Translations under genes and position numbers: made by a program
NCBI RefSeq assembly: GCF_002310815.1
Contig: NZ_CP011033.1
Span: forward strand, 62,001-126,000
Length of the DNA stretch: 64,000 nt
Reading direction: 5' to 3'
Source of the DNA: Pseudoalteromonas tunicata
GTDB taxonomy: Bacteria; Pseudomonadota; Gammaproteobacteria; Enterobacterales; Alteromonadaceae
Notes under the pieces: model-generated
What the model was told of the DNA's origin: nothing
Database searches by the model: none
The model's input: only the letters and a program-made list of their open reading frames with translations
Shown here: piece by piece, positions 6,281 through 15,096 of the stretch
How positions within the stretch are numbered: position 1 is the stretch's first letter
Layout of the letters: every line of letters starts with the position of its first letter

Positions 6281-7591
6281 ATGGCGAATAAAGGAGTGCG
6301 ATGGATGGCTGCAAAGATGGGTAAAGGACTCGTTGTTGGGATGTTAGCTTGTGTAGCAACGTTGGCCTATTCCGAGGACTCGCAAGCATCGTTATTACTA
6401 AGCGAAGAAGCCCAGCTAGAAATTATCAATACTTTAGCGTTACAGATTGAACAGCGCAGCAGTGACCCACAAGTAGGCAAACGAATTGCAGCGCACCTCA
6501 GCAAACAATATCAATCTTATAAGTATTTAGGCTTTGATCAGCCCGCTGACTTTGCTGCCAAACTGACCCAAGATGTGCAAGCGGTGTTACAAGATCCCTC
6601 CATTGTCGTATCGGCGAATGAGCCCGACCTTTCACATGCTGTAGCTGCCACCACGGCCTCGAATCAAATCACATTCGTAAATGATGAAATAGCACTGATT
6701 GAACTTGATTTACACAGCACTCAAACACAAATTGATACCCTTTTTAGCCAAGTGGCGGATGCTGAGGTATTTGTTTTTGATTTGCGCCACAGCCGCAGCC
6801 CCCAAAATGCGGATTCTGATGTCTTGTTGTACACCGCAAGTTATTTATTTGAACAACCTACTGAGTTATATCGTATTGATAAAGTTGGTAAAAAAAAGGC
6901 CGACATCATTACAACACTTAAAAGAGTGGCCGGTAAAAAACGAGCTCATGTGCCGGTGTATGTGCTAACCAGCGAGCAAACAGGGGTGGTGGCTGAGCGT
7001 TTTGTTAGTGCTTTACAGCACCTTAAACGGGCTTATGTTGTGGGTGAACCTACTGCTGGGCAAGTCGATATCTATGAGCAAGTGAGTCTGCACCATAAGC
7101 TCAAAGTAACACTGCCAGTTGGCAAGTTTGTGCTTCATAATGGCGTCAACCCCCAACAAAGTCAGACACTAGGTCTTCAGCCCGATTTACTGGTTACATC
7201 GTTTTTAGCCTTTCAAGAAACCCAACCTTTGGCTACGCAATCAGCGATTGAATACCGTGTTTTACAAGGGCGCGGCACACCACAAGAAACCTTTTCGCAA
7301 AATAAAGCGCAAATCAATTATTCCGCTTGGCGGTTTTTCGGCAATGATTGCGCGCTCGAATACCGGATATCAGAGCCGATGTATAATGCCAATACTAAAA
7401 AATATCAGTTTGCTTATCAGCTGAGATATTACGGTCATGGCAGCGCTAAAATGCGTTACACCTTAGGTAATGGGATAGAGCAAATGACGCAGCAAGCCAA
7501 TTTTGCCGATAAAACCGACATAAAAAGCGCCATCACCATAGGGTTTAAGTCGTTTGAAGCTATAAAGATGAAAAGCTGCGGTGTGGTGTAA
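6281..7591 (+). CDS. S41-peptidase-like exported protein, probable pseudoenzyme
   Basis: This 436-residue protein has a signal-like N-terminus (GKGLVVGMLACVATLAYSEDSQA). AGGA lies 5 bases before ATG 6281; ATG 6305 is an alternative. Residues about 38-115 resemble the N-terminal helical domain of IRBP-type S41 peptidases, and about 130-310 the tail-protease core (VFVFDLR near 163-169, VVGEPTAGQ near 253-261, GLQPD near 300). At the nucleophile position the family pattern T-x-S-A-A-E reads TGVVAE (234-239), so Val236 replaces Ser. The glycine-rich loop after DLR is also missing. A C-terminal extension of about 120 residues with two cysteines is unassigned. It probably binds peptides rather than cutting them. 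Confidence 0.65.
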   Translation: MANKGVRWMAAKMGKGLVVGMLACVATLAYSEDSQASLLLSEEAQLEIINTLALQIEQRSSDPQVGKRIAAHLSKQYQSYKYLGFDQPADFAAKLTQDVQAVLQDPSIVVSANEPDLSHAVAATTASNQITFVNDEIALIELDLHSTQTQIDTLFSQVADAEVFVFDLRHSRSPQNADSDVLLYTASYLFEQPTELYRIDKVGKKKADIITTLKRVAGKKRAHVPVYVLTSEQTGVVAERFVSALQHLKRAYVVGEPTAGQVDIYEQVSLHHKLKVTLPVGKFVLHNGVNPQQSQTLGLQPDLLVTSFLAFQETQPLATQSAIEYRVLQGRGTPQETFSQNKAQINYSAWRFFGNDCALEYRISEPMYNANTKKYQFAYQLRYYGHGSAKMRYTLGNGIEQMTQQANFADKTDIKSAITIGFKSFEAIKMKSCGVV

Positions 7592-7850
7592 TTGAGTTCA
7601 TTATAAAATTAGCTGTAAAAAAGTTGGTTGGTGATGGTAAAGGTGACAAACATAAATTTAGACAATTGCTGGTGTTGCAGTTTTTTTATACATTTATTTA
7701 CAATGAATTAGCATGAATTCTTGTACCTGAAAAAGCTTTAGTATTTAATGAAGTTCTATCCTTTTGTTGCTCATAGCTCGTCAATTGCATGGTAAAGATG
7801 AGAAGCGCAAGGCACATTAAATTTCTGTTCACATCGGAAGTGGTTTTATT

Positions 7851-9941
7851 ATGAAGATCAAAATTTTAAGTTTAGCTATATCTGCTGTATTGTTAACCGG
7901 CTGTGGGGGTTCTGATAAAAAAAGCACACCGACCCTAGTGCAAAGTGTATTTGAGATCCAGCCAGTAATGACGGTTACAGGCAAGGAAGATAGCCCATCA
8001 GCTGTAGTCATTAATGCCAATAAAGTCCCCGCTGGTACTGAGGCTATAGTTTTAGAATTAGTAGATCAACCTACGCTTGGTGAGATATCGGGCGTATATC
8101 CAAATCTAAGCTATGTGCCGGTAGCAGACCAATTTGGTGACGATACCTTTAGCTTTAAACTAAAAAAAGGCACTAAAGAAAGTAGCACGGTAAAAGTTAA
8201 TATTACCCTTGCGGCTGTTAACGATGCGCCAGTAATTACAGGAACTCCAGCTGCTGCTGTGCAAGCGAATGAAACGTATCATTTTGCTGCCGCGGCTTCA
8301 GATATTGATTCTGAGCAATTAAGTTTTAGTATTGACAATAAACCTGATTGGGCGACGTTTGATACCGTAACTGGGGTATTAAGTGGTATGCCTTCAAATC
8401 AGCATGCAGGTACAACCAGTGGCATTGTTATTCGTGTCTCTGACGGTGAATTAGAAGCTGCTTTACCCGCCTTTAATGTTGATGTGATTGCCCAAAGCAT
8501 TTTTGAAGTCGAACCTGAAATCACGGTTAATGGTACTGAAGATAACCCATTAACGATAGGTATTAGTGCTAATCAAGTCCCTGATGGTGATGAAGCTGTA
8601 GTTGTTGAACTGTTAAATCAACCGACGCTTGGACAAGTGACGGGTGTGTATCCTGCTTTAACTTACTCTCCAGCAATTAACCAATTTGGTGACGATACCT
8701 TTAGCTTTAAACTAAAAAAAGGCTCTAAAGAAAGTAGCACGGTAAAAGTTAATATTACCCTTGCGGCTGTTAACGATGCGCCAGTAATTACAGGAACTCC
8801 AGCAGCTACTGTGCAAGCGAATGAAACGTATCATTTTGCTGCCGCGGCTTCAGATATTGATTCGCAGCAATTGAGTTTTAGTATTGACAATAAACCTGAT
8901 TGGGCGACGTTTGATACTGTAACTGGGGTATTGAGTGGTATGCCTTCAAATCAGCATGCAGGTAAAACCAGTGGCATTGTTATTCGTGTCTCAGATGGTG
9001 AATTTGAAGCTGCTTTACCTGCATTTGATATTGAAGTGATTGCAGTATCTTGGGTTAAACTCGGTGATTTACCGGGTTTTGAAGGTTCGCATTTAAGTGT
9101 CCAGTCAACCGGTGATGATCTGTATGCAGTGACACATAACTTTGCGATTGCCTCTGCGATGTTGTGTGCAAGTGCCGAACCGAGCGCTCCAAGGTTGTCA
9201 TATTGGGATATTGCACAAAATAATTGGCAAGAACTGAGCTCTCCGCAATCGAGTCGTTATTATTATCAAGCAGAACTTGTTGATAAAAAGCTTTATCTCT
9301 TTGGTGGCACCGAGGCGTGTTCAAGTGGGGCAAATGCGCAAGCTAATATGGAAGTGTATGATACACAAGAAAAAACCTGGCTAACGTTTGCAGCGCCGAC
9401 TTTTGCGCCATTTAGTAATCCGCTACAAGCGAGTTGTTCATTTAACGGTGAGGTCATTGCGTTTTCTAAAAATGGTCAACAGCAACGCCTTAATCGTTTA
9501 AATACAGTGGACAACAGCTGGCAAGCAACAGAATTACCTGAGAGTTTGAATGAAATACAACATTGTTTTAGCAAAGGTGATGCGCTTTTTGTTATCCAAC
9601 GTCAAGATGAGCAATTACTGTTAAGTCAATTTGATACTACAACACAAAGTGTTTTAAATTCAGAGTTAATTCCTGATTTTGCAGCCGGTGTTTATTATGA
9701 CACTACACTTACAGGCAATAAGTTATACCTGTTAAGTGCAAAAAACTTTGTGCAATTTGATTTTGATTTAATGCAATGGAAAACGCTTAGCGCTAATCCG
9801 TTTGCGGTTGAGGTGCAAGATACCACTAGCTATTATTTACGTGACTTTAAAACGGTTGCCTATGGTAATACTCTGCTGTCGGTTGGTGGCGCTTATACCA
9901 ATTATTATGGTAAAGCCATTTACCAATATATCCCGCAATAA
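7851..9941 (+). CDS. Lipoprotein with duplicated Ig/cadherin-like repeats and a Kelch-like propeller
   Basis: This 696-residue lipoprotein has a lipobox LLTGC at about residues 14-18. Two units of about 184 residues follow (about 30-215 and 215-400). Each has a cadherin-like half (QFGDDTFSFKLKKG, VNITLAAVNDAP) and a putative-Ig (He_PIG) half (DNKPDWATFDTVTGVLSG). Residues about 400-696 look like Kelch blades (LYLFGGTEAC, YDTQEKTWLTF, LLSVGGAYTNYYGKAIYQY). The domains suggest a surface-exposed binding or adhesion role. The two repeat units are nearly identical in DNA over their second halves. A terminator follows at 9964. Confidence 0.8.
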   Translation: MKIKILSLAISAVLLTGCGGSDKKSTPTLVQSVFEIQPVMTVTGKEDSPSAVVINANKVPAGTEAIVLELVDQPTLGEISGVYPNLSYVPVADQFGDDTFSFKLKKGTKESSTVKVNITLAAVNDAPVITGTPAAAVQANETYHFAAAASDIDSEQLSFSIDNKPDWATFDTVTGVLSGMPSNQHAGTTSGIVIRVSDGELEAALPAFNVDVIAQSIFEVEPEITVNGTEDNPLTIGISANQVPDGDEAVVVELLNQPTLGQVTGVYPALTYSPAINQFGDDTFSFKLKKGSKESSTVKVNITLAAVNDAPVITGTPAATVQANETYHFAAAASDIDSQQLSFSIDNKPDWATFDTVTGVLSGMPSNQHAGKTSGIVIRVSDGEFEAALPAFDIEVIAVSWVKLGDLPGFEGSHLSVQSTGDDLYAVTHNFAIASAMLCASAEPSAPRLSYWDIAQNNWQELSSPQSSRYYYQAELVDKKLYLFGGTEACSSGANAQANMEVYDTQEKTWLTFAAPTFAPFSNPLQASCSFNGEVIAFSKNGQQQRLNRLNTVDNSWQATELPESLNEIQHCFSKGDALFVIQRQDEQLLLSQFDTTTQSVLNSELIPDFAAGVYYDTTLTGNKLYLLSAKNFVQFDFDLMQWKTLSANPFAVEVQDTTSYYLRDFKTVAYGNTLLSVGGAYTNYYGKAIYQYIPQ
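8129..9017 (+). repeat. Two direct repeats of about 337 bp inside the lipoprotein gene
   Basis: Bases 8129-8465 and 8681-9017 are nearly identical, 552 bp (184 codons) apart, starting at CCAATTTGGTGACGATACC. The upstream halves of the same protein repeats are far more diverged, so only part of each unit has been kept the same, which suggests gene conversion or recent recombination. Confidence 0.85.
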
Positions 9942-9963
9942 TTAATAACTATAAAACTGATTT

Positions 9964-9988
9964 AAAGGGCTCACAGAGCCCTTTTTTT
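9964..9988 (+). terminator. Rho-independent terminator
   Basis: A perfect stem GGGCTC-ACA-GAGCCC is followed by seven T's, 20-25 bases after the lipoprotein gene. The AAAGGGC start may also let it work for the converging gene on the other strand. Confidence 0.9.
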
Positions 9989-10080
9989 ATTGCTTATTTG
10001 CCTTGTTAATTAAAAATAAACTATCTAGCGATGTGAGTGTTTTTGAACTCAGCCATACTTAGTTTTATCTGTAATCATCA

Positions 10081-12360
10081 TTAAAAAATCGCAATTTCAT
10101 CGATGTAAAGCGGCAATTTTGGGATTTGTGGATCGGTACTATTTTTGGCATTAACTGCGTGTACTTTCACATAACGTGCTATCTGTTTACCTACCGCAAA
10201 GCTAAGGAGTGGTCCGTTTATTTCACTTGCATTTAATTGTGTTACTCGCTGCCAATTTTGCTTGTCATTCGATACCCACACTGATATTGCAATGGGTGGA
10301 TGTAATTGGCGATGTCGGCCGGCATCAATACCCATGACTATTTGATGAAATGACGTTTTGTTTTCAAGGTCGATAACGGCCTCTAAGTCGCTATCATAAA
10401 AAATAGCGAAATTATCTGCACGGTAAAACTGGTCAAAAGCAAAAATACCATCATTGAGTTTTTGTAGCCCATCAGATTGCGCCGGGTATTTTAAGGTAAT
10501 AGGTTTACCTACCGCTTTGTGGTGGGCAAAACTGACTTGTACGGGCAAAGAATAGAGGCCTAATTTGGGCGCAAATAAACGAGCACTGACACTCACCACT
10601 TGTTTATTACTATCGACTAAAAGCGGTTCACTGTAGATATGATCCAGTGTTTCATTTGTCAGTTTAACCTGAATTTGGCCATCTAATTGGTTGGCAATAG
10701 TTAATTGTGATTGCCCCGAGTTGACTTGCTTAATGGCAATATCAGGCACTAAATGGCTGAGTGCATAATGGATGTTTTGCGCTTGGTAGCGTGCAAATAA
10801 TAGCGGCAATTTTTGCGTGAACAAAGACCAGTTGCGCTGCGCAGGTTGGCTCCAAACCCCTTCAGCAAAAGCAGCAATACGTGGAAAAAGCATGTATTGA
10901 GCTTGTTGCGGGGTTTTTATGTATTCCGTCCACAAAGCCCCTTGTGCGCCTAGGACTAAATGATGTTGTGAAGCGGGCAGCTGCGCAGGTATAGGCTCAT
11001 ATAAATACACGTCTTTGAGGGTGGTTAAACCATGAATTGCTTTAGGTTCGCGCTGTGACAGGGATTGATAGGCATCAAAATAAACAAATTGATAAGGGCT
11101 CATTATTACTTGATGACCCAGTGTTGCTGCAGCAACACCGCCATCTTCGCCGCGCCAGCTGGTAACTAAGGCATTAGGGGCTAAGCCACCTTCTAATATT
11201 TCATCCCAGCCGATCATTTTTTTGCCAAGCGCGGTGACTATATTACTGACTCTGCCAATAAAATAACTTTGTACTTGTTCTGTGCTAGTAAGCTGAAGCT
11301 CTTGCATTAGTTGCTGCACAAAAGGGCTTGCGAGCCATTGTTTTTTGATCACTTCATCACCACCAACATGAATATAAGGGGCAGGAAAAAGCGTAGCGAC
11401 TTCTTGATAAACCTGTTGTAAGAAGGCAAACGTTTGCTCGGTGGGGCATAAAACCGCTTCAAAAATGCCAAAGTTGTCTTCAACTACGGGGCGCTTACCG
11501 CTGCAACCTAATTCTGGATAAGCCGCTAAAATAGCGGTGCTGTGGCCCGGGATGTCGATTTCAGGAATGACCATCACATGTCTTGCTGCCGCGTAGGCCA
11601 CGACGTCCTTGATTTGTGCTTGAGTGTAAAACCCCTTTACAGCGGTCGTATCAAAAAGTGGTTGGTAGTCATAGGTGTGGCCCAATACCGTTTGATTACG
11701 TATTGATCCAACTTCAGTGAGCTTGGGATAGGTCTTAATTTCTATCCTCCAGCCTTGATCATCGGTTAGATGCCATTGAAATACATTTAGTTTGTGAAAG
11801 GCCAGCCAATCAATATAGCTTTTAATAAAATCCACATTAAAAAAGTGGCGGCTGACATCAAGGTGCATGCCGCGATAACTAAAACGTGGTTGGTCATTAA
11901 TTTCGACGGCTGGAATATCCCAACTTAATTGGTTGATGGGATGATTGGCATAAATATCTGGCGGGAGTAATTGCAACAATGATTGCATGCCATAAAATAA
12001 CCCGGCTACGTCCGCAGCACGAATACGAACCTGCTCTACAGAGACACTCAACTGATAACTTTCTGGCGTGGTCAGTGTGCTATCAAGCTGAAAATGAATG
12101 TGGTTTTTTCCAACAACCGAGCGCTGTGTTATTGGCTGTTGATAACCGGTAACGGGCGCAATAGTTTGCCAAAACATGGTTGCTGTCGGCTTGCTTTTGT
12201 CGCTGTCGTAACTTATTTTTGTTTGATTGTTTAGGGAAAATACACCTTTTGAAACAATCGTTTGTTTCGGTTCAGGCACAATAGAGATTGTTGACGGCGC
12301 AGCCCAAAGCCAAGCTGAAAATACCAATACGCTAATACTGGTCAAAATTTTATAATACAT
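10081..12360 (-). CDS. GH20 beta-N-acetylhexosaminidase with C-terminal discoidin-like domain
   Basis: This 759-residue exported enzyme removes terminal GlcNAc/GalNAc from glycans such as chitooligosaccharides. ATG 12360 has GGAG 7 bases upstream and begins the signal peptide (YYKILTSISVLVFSAWLWA). Residues about 25-145 form a GH20b domain; the GH20 barrel spans about 155-500 with FSYRGMHLDVSRHFF, HLTDDQGWRIE and the catalytic Asp-Glu pair in HVGGDEVIKKQW (about 334-335). About 640-759 resembles an F5/8-type C galactose-binding domain (AVIDL, VWVSNDKQNWQRV). It is the last gene of the minus-strand glycan locus, 96 bp after a TonB receptor gene. Confidence 0.92.
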   Translation of the reverse strand: MYYKILTSISVLVFSAWLWAAPSTISIVPEPKQTIVSKGVFSLNNQTKISYDSDKSKPTATMFWQTIAPVTGYQQPITQRSVVGKNHIHFQLDSTLTTPESYQLSVSVEQVRIRAADVAGLFYGMQSLLQLLPPDIYANHPINQLSWDIPAVEINDQPRFSYRGMHLDVSRHFFNVDFIKSYIDWLAFHKLNVFQWHLTDDQGWRIEIKTYPKLTEVGSIRNQTVLGHTYDYQPLFDTTAVKGFYTQAQIKDVVAYAAARHVMVIPEIDIPGHSTAILAAYPELGCSGKRPVVEDNFGIFEAVLCPTEQTFAFLQQVYQEVATLFPAPYIHVGGDEVIKKQWLASPFVQQLMQELQLTSTEQVQSYFIGRVSNIVTALGKKMIGWDEILEGGLAPNALVTSWRGEDGGVAAATLGHQVIMSPYQFVYFDAYQSLSQREPKAIHGLTTLKDVYLYEPIPAQLPASQHHLVLGAQGALWTEYIKTPQQAQYMLFPRIAAFAEGVWSQPAQRNWSLFTQKLPLLFARYQAQNIHYALSHLVPDIAIKQVNSGQSQLTIANQLDGQIQVKLTNETLDHIYSEPLLVDSNKQVVSVSARLFAPKLGLYSLPVQVSFAHHKAVGKPITLKYPAQSDGLQKLNDGIFAFDQFYRADNFAIFYDSDLEAVIDLENKTSFHQIVMGIDAGRHRQLHPPIAISVWVSNDKQNWQRVTQLNASEINGPLLSFAVGKQIARYVKVHAVNAKNSTDPQIPKLPLYIDEIAIF

Positions 12361-12456
12361 CGATAACTCCAACAGAAAAATAAAACCCAAGCGTTGGCAG
12401 ACGTTGGGTTTTGGGTAAGTTCAAGGGGGAAGTTGAACAAATATTAAAAATAAAGC

Positions 12457-14979
12457 TTAAAAATCAAAGGTGAGCGAGGCACTAATGGTGCGCCCTAAAA
12501 TCGGGCGAGCATAGTAGTATTCATAACCCGCTTGTTGGTCATTAATGGCACGTGGATTACCCTCGGTTAAACCAATTTCATCGGTCAGGTTAGCGGCTTT
12601 GACATGTAAGCGCAGGCTTGAAGTGAATTGATAGTTCACTCCTGCATCCCATGTGGTATAGGCGGGTAATTCAAATTTATTCTCACCATCTGAAAAACGA
12701 TCGCCTAAATGGTGCATGGTTAAATACACATCGCCATTATTAAAATAATAGGTAGGAGTAATGCGTAATTGCATTTTTGGAGTACGTTTAACTTGGTTGT
12801 TTTCCCAATGTTTAAAATCACCTTCAAAGCCCGACATTTTAGGCTCTTGGACCACACCTGTAAGCTCAATTTTTAAATCATCGGTTGCTTGCCACGCCGC
12901 TTCAAACTCGACGCCATCGGTAATGGTATCTATGGTCTGATTGGCGACTGCGCCGTTACTTGAGGTGAAATTACGCTCGGTTAAATCATTAAACTTGGTA
13001 CGAAATAATGTGGCAGAGGTACCAATTGATTCACCCGAATAACGTAAGCCTAATTCGCTAAAGGTTAAATTAACCACGTCGTTAAAGTCAGCGCTTTTAC
13101 CGCTGTGGATCCCTTGGCCATGGCTTAATAAGCGTGGCATTTCAAAAGCGTCGGCATAGCGGCCAAACATCGCCATATCTTTATTAAAAGTGTAATTAAA
13201 CCCTACTGTCCACGCGGCTTCGGTTTCGTTACGGGTTTGGTTATAAAATTTACTCGATGGCATATCGGCATAGTTATTGGCCATAATGTTATCGCTGTCA
13301 TCGCCATTGGCGTTAAAGGCGCCCAAAATTGGCACAGCGAATTGCGTACCCGATGCAGTGCTATCTAACTTGAGCCATTCAATACGAATACCCGCATCAA
13401 GGCGTAAATCATCGGTGGCTTGAAATTCATCATTAATAAAAAATGAGTGTGAGCTTGAAGTACCAAAAGCCGTGGCTTGGCCCCAGCCTGGCGCATAACC
13501 TGTTGAACCGTTATCGGTTAGCTGGCCCACAACATCACCGCTGTTATTGACTGCAACTATATCGAGGCGACGGGCATTAGAGCGTACTTCCGTTAAAAAT
13601 TGTGATTCCCATTTATCAACGGGTAGGGTATCGGCATCAACATAAGCATATAACCAGCCAAGGGTGAGATTGTTTTGCTCGCCTTCGTAAGTGAACGAGG
13701 CTTTATTTACAAATTGCTCAGCTTGGTAGCTTGAAAACAAAGGGTAACTAGTGGTGACTAAGCCATTGCCATTAAGTTGGCTTGGGTCGTTAATTATGTG
13801 ATCGTCTCCCACATACCGATACATGGCTCGCACAGCGCCATCATCTGCAAAATGGCTGAGCATTCCCTGTACATCTTGTTGTGCTAAGCGATCGTTTGCA
13901 TTCATTAAAGTCGAGTTATCAAAGTTAAGTAAAATATACATGTCGTTATCGAATTTTGAATAACGTCCTGCCAATTTCATGAGCCAGTTATCACTAAGCT
14001 CCCAATCTAAATTAAAGCCAAGGGTTGAAAATTGGGTATGCTGGCCATCTTTAAGGTCGCGCGTAACGTAATTTCCATCGGCTTTGCGATAGCTTAATAA
14101 ACGTTGGTCGTTGCCAATCAAGGTGCCACTTTGTGGGTCAACCCCTGGGATCCCGGTTGGATTTTGTTGGTCTTGTAATGGAATTGGTACATAAAAAGTA
14201 GTGTGATCATTGAGGTGCTTGGCAGATAGCGTTAGCTGGCCTTTTTCAAATTCGCGAACTAACGTTAGGCGCACTTGGCCACCGTGATCAGCACTAAACT
14301 CAGTGTCTCGAACGCCTTCAGAATGACGATAAAAACCACCGACCGCCATTTTCCAATTGTCGCTAATTGGCGTGCCGTAAAACAGTTCGGTTTTGAGCAT
14401 GCCGTAATCGGCAGTCGATACACGAATGGTGCCTTCTTCGATATCATCGGGTTTGCGGGTAATAAAATTCACTAATGCCGCAGGGCCATTGACGGTGAGT
14501 AAACCAGAAGTACCACCACGTACCGCTTCCATGTTTTGAATGCTAAGATCTTGACGCTGATAAAAATCAACCCACACACCATCGTATACAACAGGTAAGC
14601 CATCTTCTTCTACGCCAATATAACGAAACCCTTCGCCGCCACGAAGACCACGTGGAGCAACATTGTTATTAGTTTCACCGCCCGAATCTTCAACCCAAAA
14701 ACCAGGCACGACTTCAAGTAAATCGGCAGTACCAAGGGGTTGCTCTCGTTCAAGTTGTTTTGCATCTAAGGTGGTAATTGACACTGAAGACTCAAGTTTG
14801 GTTTGGCCGCGACGTGTGGTACCTGTAACGATAATTTTTTCAAGATCGAGCAGTTTTTTACCTTGCTCGGCTGGTGCATTTTGTTCAGCCGCCGCCGCAA
14901 AGCAAAGTAACGCGCTGCTAATAGCCAAGCAAAGACATGAACGATTAAAACGTGGTTGTTTTTTTTGTTGATAAGACAT
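12457..14979 (-). CDS. TonB-dependent receptor, probable chitooligosaccharide/GlcNAc-glycan importer
   Basis: This 840-residue outer-membrane receptor has a signal peptide to about residue 31, then a TonB-box-like LEKIIVTG, a plug with VPGFWVEDSGGETNNNVAPRG and VRGGTSGLLTVNGPAALVNF, and a barrel ending in the aromatic tail SASLTFDF. AGGGA precedes ATG 14979. It lacks the N-terminal STN signalling domain of the neighbouring receptor and shares long identical plug stretches with it, so the two are tandem paralogues. The GH20 genes on both sides point to a hexosamine glycan as ligand; the exact substrate is inferred. Confidence 0.85.
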   Translation of the reverse strand: MSYQQKKQPRFNRSCLCLAISSALLCFAAAAEQNAPAEQGKKLLDLEKIIVTGTTRRGQTKLESSVSITTLDAKQLEREQPLGTADLLEVVPGFWVEDSGGETNNNVAPRGLRGGEGFRYIGVEEDGLPVVYDGVWVDFYQRQDLSIQNMEAVRGGTSGLLTVNGPAALVNFITRKPDDIEEGTIRVSTADYGMLKTELFYGTPISDNWKMAVGGFYRHSEGVRDTEFSADHGGQVRLTLVREFEKGQLTLSAKHLNDHTTFYVPIPLQDQQNPTGIPGVDPQSGTLIGNDQRLLSYRKADGNYVTRDLKDGQHTQFSTLGFNLDWELSDNWLMKLAGRYSKFDNDMYILLNFDNSTLMNANDRLAQQDVQGMLSHFADDGAVRAMYRYVGDDHIINDPSQLNGNGLVTTSYPLFSSYQAEQFVNKASFTYEGEQNNLTLGWLYAYVDADTLPVDKWESQFLTEVRSNARRLDIVAVNNSGDVVGQLTDNGSTGYAPGWGQATAFGTSSSHSFFINDEFQATDDLRLDAGIRIEWLKLDSTASGTQFAVPILGAFNANGDDSDNIMANNYADMPSSKFYNQTRNETEAAWTVGFNYTFNKDMAMFGRYADAFEMPRLLSHGQGIHSGKSADFNDVVNLTFSELGLRYSGESIGTSATLFRTKFNDLTERNFTSSNGAVANQTIDTITDGVEFEAAWQATDDLKIELTGVVQEPKMSGFEGDFKHWENNQVKRTPKMQLRITPTYYFNNGDVYLTMHHLGDRFSDGENKFELPAYTTWDAGVNYQFTSSLRLHVKAANLTDEIGLTEGNPRAINDQQAGYEYYYARPILGRTISASLTFDF

Positions 14980-15096
14980 TTTATTTCCCTAGTTGACGAT
15001 AATAAAACCCCGATTTTTTAACTCGGTTATTTGTTAAACGTTTGAACAATTGAAAATGGGAATAGAAAATTGGTTTATCTGCAAAAGGTATTGTGC

